Program-made: the position numbers and the translations under genes
Part shown: one piece after another, positions 1 through 8,980 of the stretch
Layout of the letters: each line of letters begins with the position of its first letter
Numbering within the stretch: position 1 is the stretch's first letter
Origin: Massilia sp. Bi118
GTDB lineage: Bacteria > Pseudomonadota > Gammaproteobacteria > Burkholderiales > Burkholderiaceae_D
Assembly: GCF_918697865.1 (NCBI RefSeq)
Contig: NZ_CAKKMV010000005.1
Span: forward strand, 248,001 to 312,000
DNA length: 64,000 nucleotides
Reading direction: 5' to 3'
Notes under the pieces: generated by a model
What the model was told of the DNA's origin: nothing
Database searches by the model: none
What the model saw: only the letters and a program-made list of their open reading frames with translations

Positions 1-673
1 CCTCCGGCTCAGGCAGCCACAAATGCACAGCCAGGATCGCCACCGGCACGATCAGCGCCACGAAGCCCACCGCCAGATAGGCAAAGGCCGCCGCCCCGCA
101 GCCCAGCGCAAAGGCCAGCACCGGCCAGAAGAATTTCGCGCAGCGCGCCTTGGTTGCCGCATCGGCCGCGCCGCGCAAACGGTCGACCGTGTCGATGACC
201 AGTTGGGTGACGTTCCCGGTCATCATCGAGGTCGGCGCCAGGTGGGTCAGCAGCAGCTTGCTGGCGGCGCTGTGCGCGCCCATCGCGGCCGCGCCGAACA
301 GGCCCGCCGCCATCGCCAGCGCGCCGACCTGGCGGCTGACCGGCTCGGCCAGCATGCCGCAGACCATGAAGCCGATCAGCAGCACCAGCTGCAGCAGGTA
401 GGACGGTTTCACGGCCGGCTTGCCGCGTCGCTCGCAACTGGCCACCAGCAGCCGGGCCGCGGCCACGCCGAGGATGAAGGCGGGGAAGGCCAGCAGTTTC
501 AGTAAGGTCGGCGTCTGGCCCGGATCGGCCAGCGCCACCGCGATCAGCACGAAGTTGCCGGTGACGTGGGCGGTGAACAGGCCGAACAGGGCGGTGAAGC
601 CGAGGGTGTCGACGTAGCCGGCCAGGAAGCCCATGCCCACGCCCTGCAGGCGTGCGAAATTAGACGTCGTCAT
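1..673 (-). CDS. DUF1275 (YoaK-type) integral membrane protein, C-terminus cut by window edge
   Basis: The reading frame starts at the ATG at 673 and runs off the left edge with no stop, so about 224 residues are visible. The protein opens with MTTSNFARLQGVGMGFLAGYVDTLGF-like sequence and has six or so hydrophobic segments separated by short loops. The GY.DT..F and H.TGN signatures near residues 19-40 and a second MMTGN motif near residue 150 are typical of DUF1275. Members are inner-membrane proteins of about 220-250 residues with no firmly assigned substrate. Its ATG lies 2 bases after the stop of the amidohydrolase gene, so it is the last visible gene of the operon that starts at 3471. The family call is secure; function is unknown. 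Confidence 0.85.
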   Translation of the reverse strand, partial: MTTSNFARLQGVGMGFLAGYVDTLGFTALFGLFTAHVTGNFVLIAVALADPGQTPTLLKLLAFPAFILGVAAARLLVASCERRGKPAVKPSYLLQLVLLIGFMVCGMLAEPVSRQVGALAMAAGLFGAAAMGAHSAASKLLLTHLAPTSMMTGNVTQLVIDTVDRLRGAADAATKARCAKFFWPVLAFALGCGAAAFAYLAVGFVALIVPVAILAVHLWLPEPE

Positions 674-675
674 GA

Positions 676-2559
676 TCAGAACGCGAAGCAGCTGCAGCCG
701 AAGGCGCCCCAGAAGCCGCCGAAGTCCTGTACCGGTACGGTCGACTTGCGGGCCTTGTCGTGCTGGTGGGCGTGCACGCCGCAAGGGCCGCTGCACTGGT
801 GCGGCATCGCCACGCGCGCTTGCTGCGGCTGCGGTGCGGCACGGCGCCAGTGTCCCGGCACCTTCTGCACCGGCGACCACTCCGGCAGCACCGGAATCGG
901 CGGCGGCCCCAGGCTCGTGAACTCGGCCGCGCCGTAGACGATGTCGCCGCCGACCACGGTCAGCACCGATTCCAGCGCCTTGATCGCATCGATGGGCACG
1001 CTGAAGAAGTCAGCGGACAGCACCGCCAGGTCGGCCAGCATGCCGACCTGGATCCGGCCCTTGCGTCCCTGCTCGTTCGAGAACCAGGCGCTGCCCGAGG
1101 TCCACAGTTCCAGTGCGACGCTGCGTTCGAGCAGGCCATTGTCGCCGTACAGCGGCAGGCCGCCGACGGTGCGCCCACTCACCAGCCAGTACAGCGCGGT
1201 CCAGGGGTTGTAGCTGGCCACGCGGGTGGCGTCGGTGCCGGCGCCCACCGGCACGCCCGTCTCCAGCATGTGTTTCACGGGCGGGGTCGCCTTTGCGGCT
1301 TCCTTGCCGTAGCGGTCGACGAAGTACTCGCCCTGGAAGGCCATGCGGTGCTGGATGGCGATGCCGCCGCCCAGCGCTTTCACACGTTCGATGTTGTGCT
1401 GGCTGATGGTCTCGCAATGGTCGAACATCCAGTGCAGGCCGTCGAAGGGGATCTCACGGTTGACCTTTTCGAACACGTCCAGCATGCGCGTGATCGATTC
1501 GTCGTAGGTCGCATGCAGGCGGAAGGGCCAGCGGCTCGCGACCAGGTGGCGCACCACTTTTTCCAGCTCGTCTTCCATGCCGGGCGCCAGTTCCGGACGC
1601 GGCTCCAGGAAGTCTTCGAAGTCGGCCGCCGAGAACACCAGCATCTCGCCGGCGCCGTTGTGGCGGTAGTAGTCGCTGCCCTGGCCGGGCGTCACCATCT
1701 TTGTCCAGCGCTGGAAGTCTTCCAGTTCCTGGCCCTTGTTCTGGGTGAAGAGGTTGTAGGCGATGCGGATCGTCAGCTGCCTGTTGCGGTCGAGTTCCTC
1801 GATGACGGAATAGTCCTCGGGGTAGTTCTGGAAGCCGCCGCCGGCGTCGATCGCGCTGGTGATGCCGAGGCGGTTCAGCTCGCGCATGAACTGGCGCGTC
1901 GAATTCACCTGCAGGTCGTAGGGCAGCTTCGGGCCTTTCGCCAGCGTCGCGTACAGGATCATCGCGTTGGGGCGGGCGATCAGCATGCCGGTCGGGTTGC
2001 CGGTGGCGTCGCGCTGGATTTCGCCGCCGGGCGGATTCGGCGTGTCCTTCGTATAACCGACGGCGCGCAGGGCGGCGCGGTTCAGCAGGGCGCGGTCGTA
2101 CAGGTGCAGGATGAAGACCGGCGTATCCGGCGCGGCGGCGTTGATCTCTTCCAGGGTCGGCATGCGGCGCTCGGCAAACTGGAACTCGCTCCAGCCGCCC
2201 ACCACGCGCACCCACTGCGGATTCGGGGTGCGGTCGGCCTGTTCCTTCAGCATGCGCAGGGCGTCCGCCAGCGAAGGCACGCCTTCCCAGCGCAGCTCGA
2301 GGTTGTAGTTCAAGCCGCCGCGGATCAGGTGCAGGTGGGAGTCGTTCAGGCCGGGGATGGCGGTGCGGCCGTTCAGGTCGACGACCTGGCTGCCCGCGTC
2401 GCGGTGGCGCATCACCTCGTCGATGCTACCAACGGCGAGGAAGCGGCCGTCGCGGATGGCGACCGCGCTGGCATGCGGCTTGTCGCGGTCGAGCGTGGCG
2501 AAGCTGCCGTTGATGAGGATGAGGGTTGGCGTGTTGGACGCGGTCGATTGTGCCTGCAT
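676..2559 (-). CDS. YtcJ-type amidohydrolase (amidohydrolase 3 family)
   Basis: This 627-residue protein is a metal-dependent amidohydrolase of the Amidohydro_3/YtcJ group, which hydrolyses C-N bonds in varied substrates; the substrate here is unknown. Near the N-terminus it shows the beta-sandwich strand ILINGSFATLD, then GRTAIPGLNDSHLHL, whose HLHL histidines are metal ligands. Later it has the FDHCET and PVGAGTDA motifs. The ATG at 2559 was chosen because GGGAG sits just upstream; an in-frame ATG at 2643 overlaps the previous gene. The last 60 or so residues are unusual: a His/Cys-rich tail with CSGPC, HAHQH and a final CSC, absent from the core fold. There is no signal peptide. The gene lies 37 bases after an isochorismatase-type hydrolase, suggesting sequential hydrolysis of one substrate class. 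Confidence 0.9.
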   Translation of the reverse strand: MQAQSTASNTPTLILINGSFATLDRDKPHASAVAIRDGRFLAVGSIDEVMRHRDAGSQVVDLNGRTAIPGLNDSHLHLIRGGLNYNLELRWEGVPSLADALRMLKEQADRTPNPQWVRVVGGWSEFQFAERRMPTLEEINAAAPDTPVFILHLYDRALLNRAALRAVGYTKDTPNPPGGEIQRDATGNPTGMLIARPNAMILYATLAKGPKLPYDLQVNSTRQFMRELNRLGITSAIDAGGGFQNYPEDYSVIEELDRNRQLTIRIAYNLFTQNKGQELEDFQRWTKMVTPGQGSDYYRHNGAGEMLVFSAADFEDFLEPRPELAPGMEDELEKVVRHLVASRWPFRLHATYDESITRMLDVFEKVNREIPFDGLHWMFDHCETISQHNIERVKALGGGIAIQHRMAFQGEYFVDRYGKEAAKATPPVKHMLETGVPVGAGTDATRVASYNPWTALYWLVSGRTVGGLPLYGDNGLLERSVALELWTSGSAWFSNEQGRKGRIQVGMLADLAVLSADFFSVPIDAIKALESVLTVVGGDIVYGAAEFTSLGPPPIPVLPEWSPVQKVPGHWRRAAPQPQQARVAMPHQCSGPCGVHAHQHDKARKSTVPVQDFGGFWGAFGCSCFAF

Positions 2560-2596
2560 GTCGGACTCCCTGTTGTTTCGAATGATGGTAGCGCGC

Positions 2597-3289
2597 TTAG
2601 CGAATCGCTGCCGGCACCGGGACCAGCACTTCGTTGTTTCCATGGCTGCGCGCCGGCGCCTTGTGCACCATCGTGTAGGCGTAGTCGACGCCCATGCCGT
2701 ACGCGCCCGAGTGCTCGGTGACGATCTTCATCACGGCATCGTAGGTGTCGCGGTGGGCCCAGTCGCGCTGCCATTCCAGCAGCACCTGCTGCCAGGTCAT
2801 CGGCACCACGCCGGCCTGCACCATGCGCTGCATCGCGAAGTCGTGGGCGTCCTTCGAAGTGCCGCCCGAGGCATCGGCCACCATGTAGATCTCGTAGTCG
2901 CCTTCCAGCATGGCGGAGAGGGCGAAGGTGGTGTTGCAGACTTCGGTCCACAGGCCGGCCACGATGATTTTCCTGCGGCCGTTGGCTTTCAGCGCGTCGC
3001 GGACTTTCTGGTCGTCCCAGGAATTCATCGAGCTGCGTTCGAGGATGACGTGGTCGGGGAACACGTCCAGGATTTCCGGGTAGGTCTTGCCGGAGAAGGA
3101 GTCCGATTCCACGGTGGTGATCGTGGTCGGGATGCCGAAGGCTTTCGCCGCCTTGGCCAGGCCGACCACGTTGTTCTTCAGGGTCTGGCGGTCGATCGAC
3201 TGCACGCCGAAGGCCATCTGCGGCTGGTGGTCGATGATGATCAGCTGCGAGTTTTGCGGGGTCAGGACTTCCAGTTTCGGGTTGCTCAT
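2597..3289 (-). CDS. isochorismatase-family (YcaC-like) cysteine hydrolase
   Basis: The 230-residue product belongs to the isochorismatase-like hydrolases. The proposed catalytic Asp is in IIIDHQP (residue 20), and the nucleophile Cys is in WTEVCNTT (residue 118), both close to the positions described for E. coli YcaC. Around residue 86 the sequence reads ERSSMNSWDD, with Arg where many relatives have a catalytic Lys. After the core fold there is an extension of about 40 residues (from roughly residue 185) that is longer than in the smallest members. The start follows AAGGAG closely. It is the second gene of the minus-strand operon, between XapX and the amidohydrolase. The real substrate cannot be told from sequence; a small amide is an inference from the neighbour. 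Confidence 0.9.
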   Translation of the reverse strand: MSNPKLEVLTPQNSQLIIIDHQPQMAFGVQSIDRQTLKNNVVGLAKAAKAFGIPTTITTVESDSFSGKTYPEILDVFPDHVILERSSMNSWDDQKVRDALKANGRRKIIVAGLWTEVCNTTFALSAMLEGDYEIYMVADASGGTSKDAHDFAMQRMVQAGVVPMTWQQVLLEWQRDWAHRDTYDAVMKIVTEHSGAYGMGVDYAYTMVHKAPARSHGNNEVLVPVPAAIR

Positions 3290-3300
3290 GATGTGCTCCT

Positions 3301-3471
3301 TCAGTTGATGAATTGGTGGATCAAGTGTTTTGCCGCCGGTACCGCCTGTTCGCCGATCAGGATGCCCAGCAGGCCGACCAGGGCGACGACCGGCGGGGCC
3401 GGCGAACGCACGCCCAGCAGGCCGTAGATCGCGCCAACCAGCAGGCCGGCGCCCAGGGATATCAGGTACAT
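3301..3471 (-). CDS. XapX domain small membrane protein
   Basis: This 56-residue protein consists almost only of two hydrophobic helices: MYLISLGAGLLVGAIYGLL, a short loop containing VRSPAPP, and VVALVGLLGILIGEQ. This matches the XapX domain, a short membrane protein family with the same GxxxGxxYGxxxxxSPAPP pattern. AAGGAG is 6 bases before the ATG. XapX genes are commonly found next to isochorismatase or amidohydrolase genes, as here (11 bases to the next gene). A role in transport or membrane anchoring is only a guess. It is the promoter-proximal gene of the operon and faces the M16 peptidase gene across about 215 bases of divergent promoter region. Confidence 0.85.
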   Translation of the reverse strand: MYLISLGAGLLVGAIYGLLGVRSPAPPVVALVGLLGILIGEQAVPAAKHLIHQFIN

Positions 3472-3687
3472 GCTTGGCTCCTTGGTAAAATTCGTCGATC
3501 GCTTCGAAGCTTCAGTCTGTTGTGTGTTTCGCTGCGATGGAGCCATTATGCGATGACGGATAGGTAACGAAAAACGGATAATTTGCGAGTCTTCCATCGA
3601 AATTTTCGAATGTACATCCGGGGTGCATGATCCGTGCGGGCGGTGTGGCGGCTTAGAATGGGCGCCCCGGATTCCAGGAGGTTGCGC

Positions 3688-6438
3688 ATGCGCCCGTCCA
3701 TGCTTCTGGCCCTGCTGCTGGCCATGCCGATGTCGGTCTCTACAGCCGCACCCGCGGCCGCCGTCGACATCCCCATCCCCGACATCCCCTACACGAAATT
3801 CGTGCTGAAGAACGGCCTGACCGTACTTGTGCATGAGGATCACAAATCGCCGGTGGTGGCGGTGAACACCTGGTACCACGTCGGCTCCAAGAACGAGAAG
3901 CGAGGCAAGACCGGCTTCGCCCACCTGTTCGAGCACCTGATGTTTTCGGGCAGCGCCAACTTCGACAAGACCTTTCTTTCCGCCCTGGAAGGCATCGGCG
4001 CGAGCGACCTGAATGGCACCACCAACAAGGACCGCACCAATTACTTCGAGACCGTGCCGACCTCGATGCTCGACTACGCGCTGTTTGCCGAGAGCGACCG
4101 CATGGGGCACCTGCTTGGCGTGCTCGACCGGAAGAAGCTGGACCTGCAGCGCGGCGTGGTGCAGAACGAGAAGCGCCAGCGCGAGAACCAGCCCTATGGC
4201 GTGGTCGAGCAGATCGTCACCGAGAACACCTGGCCGGCGAACCACCCGTATTCCTGGACCACGATAGGGGCGATGGAAGACCTCGACGCCGCCTCGATGC
4301 AGGACGTGACCGACTGGTTCCGCGGGAACTACGGCCCGAACAACGTGGTGCTGGTGCTGGCCGGCGACCTCACGCCAGCGCAGGCGCGCGAGAAGGTCGA
4401 GAAGTACTACGGCGACATCCCGCCCGGCCCGCCGGTGGCCAGGCAGCGCGAATGGATCGCCAGGCGCAGCGGCACCCACCGCAGCAGCGTGCAGGACCGC
4501 GTGCCGCAGGCGAGAATCTATCGCGTGTGGAACGTGCCGGGCGCGGATACGCCGGAAGAAGCCTTGCTCGACCTCGCGGCCCACGTGCTGGGCGGGAGCA
4601 AGACCTCGCGCCTGTACCAGCGCCTGGTGGTGAAGGAACAGCTGGCCACCTCCGCCTTTTCCAGCGACGACTCGAGCGAGATCGCCGGCCAGTTCGGCGT
4701 CAACCTCACCGCGCGTCCCGGCGCCGACGTCGCGCGCATGGAGCGCATCGCGGATGAAGAGCTGCGCGCGCTCATGAAGACGGGGCCGCGCGAGGACGAG
4801 CTGCGGCTGGCGAAGACCGCGATCCTGGCGCAGTACGCGCGCATCGTCGAGCGCGTCGGCGGCTTCGGCGGCAAGAGCGACATGCTGGCGCGCTGCATGA
4901 CGTTTACGGGCGATCCGGATTGCTACAAGACCTACCTGAAGCGCATTCAGGCGGCCACACCGGCCATGGTGCGGCAGGCCATGCTCACCTGGCTCGGCGA
5001 CGGCGACTATGTGCTGCAGGTCGATGCCTTCCCGGCCGGCCTTGCGCCAACGGTCACCACGCTGGACCGCAGCAAGGGGCCGCCGCCCGGCCATCCCGAA
5101 AAGCTGCACCTGCCGCCGATGCAGTCGGCGCAGCTGTCGAACGGCCTGAAGGTGGTGCTGGCAGAGCGTCACGGCGCGCCGGTGGTGAATCTGTCGATGA
5201 TGATCGATGCCGGCTTCGCTTCCGATTCGCACGAGTTGCCCGGCCTGGCCAGCCTGACGCTGCGCATGCTGGAAGAGGGTACAAGCACGCGGTCCTCGCT
5301 GCAGATCAGCGCCGGGCTGGAAGGGCTGGGCGCCTCCTTTGGCGCCGCCACCAACCTGGACGGCGCCTTCGTCAACATGAACGTGCTGGCGCCGACCCTG
5401 CCGCGCGCGCTGGGCCTGTATGCCGACCTGGTGCTGCACCCATCCTTCCCGCAGGCGGATTTCGAGCGCCTGCAGCGCGACCGCATCGCCGCCATCGCCC
5501 GCGAAAAGACGGTGCCGCGCGCGATGGCGCTGCGCGTGCTGCCGGGACTCATCTACGGCAAGGACCACGCCTACGGCTTGCCGCTGACCGGCACCGGCAC
5601 CGAGGCAGCGGTGGCGCGCATGACGCGGGCCGACCTGGTGCGCTATCACCAGGCCTGGTTCAAGCCGAACAACGCGACCCTGCTGGTGGTGGGCGATACC
5701 ACGATGGCGGCCTTGACCCCGCTGCTGGAAAAAGCCTTCGCCGGCTGGCGGCAGGGCGCTGTACCCTCGAAAAATGTGGCGCAGGTGGCGCCGCCGGACA
5801 AGGCCGTCATCTACCTGATCGACCGTCCGGGCGCGCTGCAGAGCGACATCGTGGGCGCCCAGCTGGCGCCGCCGCGCAATACGCCGGATGCGGTGGCGCT
5901 GAACTTGCTGAACGACGTCTTCGGCGGCACCTTCAGTTCGCGCCTGAACATGAAGCTGCGCGAGGACAAGCACTGGTCCTACGGCGTCGGTTCCTCGCTG
6001 GTGGCGGCAAGGGGGCAGCGCATCCTGTTCAGCGGTTCGCCGGTGCAGACCGACCAGACCGCGCCGGCGCTGCGCGAGCTGGTGCGCGAATACGCGGACA
6101 TCGCCGGCGCGCGCCCGATCACCCAGCTTGAACTGAAGGCGGCCCAGGACAACGAGACCCTCGGCCTGCCGGGCGCCTTCGAGACCATCGCCCAGCTCAG
6201 CAACGGCTACGCCACCATCCTGCAGTACCGCCTGCCCGAGGACTATTACAACACCTACACCGACAAGGTGCTGGGCCTGGGCACGGCCGAGCTGAACGCG
6301 CTGGCGGCGCGGACGATTCTGCCGAAGCGGCAGCTATGGATCGTGGTGGGCGATATGAGCAAGGTCGAGGCCGATGTGCGGGCCCTGGGCCTCGGCGAAG
6401 TGCGCAAGATCGATGCCGATGGGAATCTGCTGCCCTGA
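3688..6438 (+). CDS. M16 family zinc metallopeptidase, two-domain, exported
   Basis: The 916-residue product is a full-length pitrilysin-type peptidase with two homologous halves. The N-terminal half carries the inverted zinc motif HLFEH at residues 79-83, with the downstream Glu in VVQNEKRQ near residue 161. The C-terminal half (from about residue 490, QLSNGLKVVLAERHGAPVV) lacks the zinc motif, as expected for this architecture. The ATG at 3688 is preceded by AGGAGG at ideal spacing and begins a signal peptide (MRPSMLLALLLAMP.., cleavage near AAPAAA). An upstream in-frame ATG at 3634 lacks both. The enzyme is therefore probably periplasmic and degrades peptides. It stands alone, divergent from the XapX operon. 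Confidence 0.95.
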   Translation: MRPSMLLALLLAMPMSVSTAAPAAAVDIPIPDIPYTKFVLKNGLTVLVHEDHKSPVVAVNTWYHVGSKNEKRGKTGFAHLFEHLMFSGSANFDKTFLSALEGIGASDLNGTTNKDRTNYFETVPTSMLDYALFAESDRMGHLLGVLDRKKLDLQRGVVQNEKRQRENQPYGVVEQIVTENTWPANHPYSWTTIGAMEDLDAASMQDVTDWFRGNYGPNNVVLVLAGDLTPAQAREKVEKYYGDIPPGPPVARQREWIARRSGTHRSSVQDRVPQARIYRVWNVPGADTPEEALLDLAAHVLGGSKTSRLYQRLVVKEQLATSAFSSDDSSEIAGQFGVNLTARPGADVARMERIADEELRALMKTGPREDELRLAKTAILAQYARIVERVGGFGGKSDMLARCMTFTGDPDCYKTYLKRIQAATPAMVRQAMLTWLGDGDYVLQVDAFPAGLAPTVTTLDRSKGPPPGHPEKLHLPPMQSAQLSNGLKVVLAERHGAPVVNLSMMIDAGFASDSHELPGLASLTLRMLEEGTSTRSSLQISAGLEGLGASFGAATNLDGAFVNMNVLAPTLPRALGLYADLVLHPSFPQADFERLQRDRIAAIAREKTVPRAMALRVLPGLIYGKDHAYGLPLTGTGTEAAVARMTRADLVRYHQAWFKPNNATLLVVGDTTMAALTPLLEKAFAGWRQGAVPSKNVAQVAPPDKAVIYLIDRPGALQSDIVGAQLAPPRNTPDAVALNLLNDVFGGTFSSRLNMKLREDKHWSYGVGSSLVAARGQRILFSGSPVQTDQTAPALRELVREYADIAGARPITQLELKAAQDNETLGLPGAFETIAQLSNGYATILQYRLPEDYYNTYTDKVLGLGTAELNALAARTILPKRQLWIVVGDMSKVEADVRALGLGEVRKIDADGNLLP

Positions 6439-6598
6439 AAGGCCGCGTTTGCAATCAGATGTAACCGGACTGCGTGCGCTGCCCCACAGAAGATGGTTTT
6501 TTGTTACGGTTTGGCACAAATGGCAATCGTGCGCAGGGTTTTGGGAGTGTAGGATACGTCCATACACTTTGTTTATTTAATAACAACAGGAGCCCATC

Positions 6599-7018
6599 AT
6601 GAAGACCACGACCATTTCTCTCTCGAGCATCGTTCTTGCTGCTGCCGTGCTGATGACCGGCTGCCACAAGGCTGAACCGACCGACACCAACGGCATGGGC
6701 CCGGCCCAGGCCGCAGGCGCCGCTGTCGACAACGCCGCCGCGAATACCGCTGCGGCGACCCGTGAAGCCGCCGCCGATACGGCTGCCGCCGCTGACCGCG
6801 CCGGCGAGAAAATCGACGCTGCCACCGACCGCGCCGCCGTGAAAGTCGACGCCGCTACCGACCGCGCCGCCGCCGACATGAAAGAAGCCGGCGCCGAAGT
6901 GCGCCAGGAATCGAAGGAAGCCGCTGCGAACGTGAAGGAAGGCGCGAAGGATGCGACCGCTGCTACGGGTCGCGCACTGGAGCGTACTGGCGAGAAGATG
7001 CAGAACGCTTCGAAGTAA
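6599..7018 (+). CDS. small Ala-rich lipoprotein with amphipathic repeats
   Basis: This 139-residue protein begins with a lipoprotein signal ending in LMTGC, so Cys22 should be lipidated. The mature part is extremely Ala-rich, with imperfect repeats of the form DRAAxKxDAATDRAAA and later EAAANVKEGAKDA, which should form long amphipathic or coiled-coil helices. Such proteins resemble apolipoprotein/LEA-like envelope proteins of betaproteobacteria, but no enzymatic domain is visible. AGGAG precedes the ATG by 8 bases. Nearby genes give no functional hint. It converges with the M1 aminopeptidase gene, with a paired REP-like element in the gap. An envelope-stress or outer-membrane spacer role is inference only. 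Confidence 0.85.
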   Translation: MKTTTISLSSIVLAAAVLMTGCHKAEPTDTNGMGPAQAAGAAVDNAAANTAAATREAAADTAAAADRAGEKIDAATDRAAVKVDAATDRAAADMKEAGAEVRQESKEAAANVKEGAKDATAATGRALERTGEKMQNASK

Positions 7019-7027
7019 TAGCACACC

Positions 7028-7130
7028 CGTCGTCCCCGCGCAGGCGGGGATCCAAGTTCGTTGCGTATCGCTAGCGCTCAATGCTAGTGGCGTGCGTAAA
7101 ACTTGGGTCCCCGCCTTCGCGGGGACGACG
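7028..7130. repeat. paired inverted REP-like element between convergent genes
   Basis: Two arms in inverted orientation (7028-7060, starting CGTCGTCCCCGCGCAGGCGG, and 7099-7130, ending CGCGGGGACGACG) flank about 38 bases. Each arm is itself a hairpin with CCCCGC/GCGGGG stems followed by the shared ATCCAAGTT/AACTTGGGT tail. A second copy of the same design lies at 23610-23711. It fills the space between the convergent lipoprotein and aminopeptidase genes, so it could act as a two-way terminator or mRNA stabiliser. Confidence 0.8.
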
Positions 7131-7132
7131 TT

Positions 7133-8842
7133 TTACGAAGCCTTCTCACGCTTCTTCTTCATCTCCTCCTGCCACTGGTGGTAGCGCTCGATATGCTGCT
7201 CCCTGCGCAGCACCTTCGAATGCGGGTCCAGCGTATAAGCCGCGCCCTCAGCCAGCGCAATACTCCCGCGCCCATCCGTCATCGGCACGTTCACCACGCG
7301 ATCCCCCACCTTCACCTCCACCGGCATCGGGAAAGGCGTGTTCTTCTCTGTCTTCCAGGCCAGCTGCAAACTTCCGCCGCTGCGTGTCGCCTGCAGCTCA
7401 GGCAAATCCTTCTGGTACAGGTAAGCCTGGAAGAACCAGTCCAGGTCGCGGCCGCTCACGCGCTTGGCGATGGCGATGAATTCCGGGGTCGTGCCGAAGC
7501 GCGGGGCGAAGTTGCCGGGGCGCGGGTCGGGCGTGCCGTAGACTTCTTCGCGCACGGTGCGAAAGAAGGCTTCGTCGCCGATCAGATTGCGCAGGGTGTG
7601 CATGACCAGCGCCCCCTTGTTGTAGATGTCCTGGCCGGGGCCGCCGCGCTTGGTGTCGTAGACGTCTTCTTCCAGCCGCGGCTTGCCGGACACCATCGGC
7701 GCCTTGTTCTCGATCAGGCCGCGCTGGCGCATCAGCCAGGCGAAATATTCGAGGTCGCCGCGCAGGCTTTGCATGTACAGCGGCTGCATGTAGCTGCCCA
7801 GGCCTTCGTGCAGCCACATGTCATCCCAGTTGGCGTTGGTCAGCTGGTTGCCGAACCATTCGTGGGCGAATTCGTGCTGCAGCAGCTCGTCGTAGCCAAA
7901 GGCTGTCTTCGCGTACTTGTTGCCGTAGGCGTTGATGGTCTGGTGCTCCATGCCCAGGTGCGGGGTCTCGACCACGCCCATCTTTTCGTCGCCGAAGGGG
8001 TAGGGGCCGATCGTGCTTTCGAAGAAGTCCAGCATGGGCGCGAACTCGGCAAACAGTTCCTTCGCGCCTTTTTCATTCTGCGGCAGGTACCACATGCGCA
8101 GCGGAATCACGTTGCCGTAGCGGCTGCGGTATTCGCCGGACAGCAGCTGGTAGGGCGCGACGTTGACCGAGATGCCGTAGGTGCTCGGGTTCTTCGTTCG
8201 CCAGTGGTACGTGCGCCAGCCGTCCTTCTCATCCATGCCCATGGCGACGCCGTTGCCGGCCGCCACCAGCGGCGCCGGCACGGTGATGTGCTCGTCGACC
8301 ACTTTCGCTTTTCCGGTCGGGTGGTCGATGCAGGGCCAGAACAGGTCGCAGCCTTCGCCCTGCACGGCGCTTGCCACCCAGGGCTGGCCGTCCGGCGTCT
8401 GCGACCAGACGAAACCGCCGTCCCAGGGCGCCTTCTTGGCCACGTGGGGCTTGCCGTGGTACTGCACGCGCACGGCAATCTGCTTGCCGGGCTCCAGCGG
8501 ATGCGGCAGGTCGATGGTCAGTTTGCCTTCCGGATTGCGCCAGCTCGTGGCGGGCAGTGGCTGGCCGTCGACGACGATGGCGTCGATCGGCAGGTTGCGG
8601 TCGAGGTCGAGCTCGATGCTGGACAGCTGCGCACGGGTGCCGAAGGTGAGCGTGACGTCGCCGGCGATGCTGCGGGTGGCGGGCTCGATGCGCAGCTTGA
8701 GGTCGGCCTTGTCGAATTCGAGGGCTTGCTGGGCTTCGCTGCGGGCGGCGCCGGAGCCGGTGCTGTAAGCGGTGAGGGGAGGCTGGGTGGTGCTGCAAGC
8801 CGCCAGCAGCGCGCTGGCGCCGGCGATGGCGATTTTCTTCAT
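7133..8842 (-). CDS. M1 family zinc aminopeptidase, lipoprotein
   Basis: The 569-residue product is an M1 (gluzincin) aminopeptidase. The zinc motif HEFAH is at residues 323-327, followed by EWFGNQ, with the third ligand Glu in LHEG near residue 346. The substrate-binding GxMEN motif appears as GMEHQ (297-301), a His-for-Asn variant. The N-terminus MKKIAIAGASALLAAC is a lipoprotein signal with lipidation at Cys16, so the enzyme is envelope-anchored. At 569 residues it lacks most of the long helical C-terminal domain of PepN-type enzymes and resembles the shorter leukotriene-A4-hydrolase-like or cold-active forms. It ends beside a REP-like element. It probably trims peptides released in the periplasm. 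Confidence 0.93.
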   Translation of the reverse strand: MKKIAIAGASALLAACSTTQPPLTAYSTGSGAARSEAQQALEFDKADLKLRIEPATRSIAGDVTLTFGTRAQLSSIELDLDRNLPIDAIVVDGQPLPATSWRNPEGKLTIDLPHPLEPGKQIAVRVQYHGKPHVAKKAPWDGGFVWSQTPDGQPWVASAVQGEGCDLFWPCIDHPTGKAKVVDEHITVPAPLVAAGNGVAMGMDEKDGWRTYHWRTKNPSTYGISVNVAPYQLLSGEYRSRYGNVIPLRMWYLPQNEKGAKELFAEFAPMLDFFESTIGPYPFGDEKMGVVETPHLGMEHQTINAYGNKYAKTAFGYDELLQHEFAHEWFGNQLTNANWDDMWLHEGLGSYMQPLYMQSLRGDLEYFAWLMRQRGLIENKAPMVSGKPRLEEDVYDTKRGGPGQDIYNKGALVMHTLRNLIGDEAFFRTVREEVYGTPDPRPGNFAPRFGTTPEFIAIAKRVSGRDLDWFFQAYLYQKDLPELQATRSGGSLQLAWKTEKNTPFPMPVEVKVGDRVVNVPMTDGRGSIALAEGAAYTLDPHSKVLRREQHIERYHQWQEEMKKKREKAS

Positions 8843-8980
8843 GGTCTGCGGCGTTTGCCGTCTCTAGTGTTGATCCCTGGGCAATTTATCACAGAGCCCA
8901 GGTCCGGTCTGTATTAACGGCGGGCGCAGCGCGCGCCGCTTGCCGCGGGTCTGGTGAATACTTTGCGCAAGGAGGATTGA

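Noticed and set aside
3472-5973. Possible long N-terminal extension of the XapX gene into the M16 region
   Set aside because: The extra sequence is the antisense of the peptidase gene. The 56-residue XapX protein has its own ATG and ribosome site.
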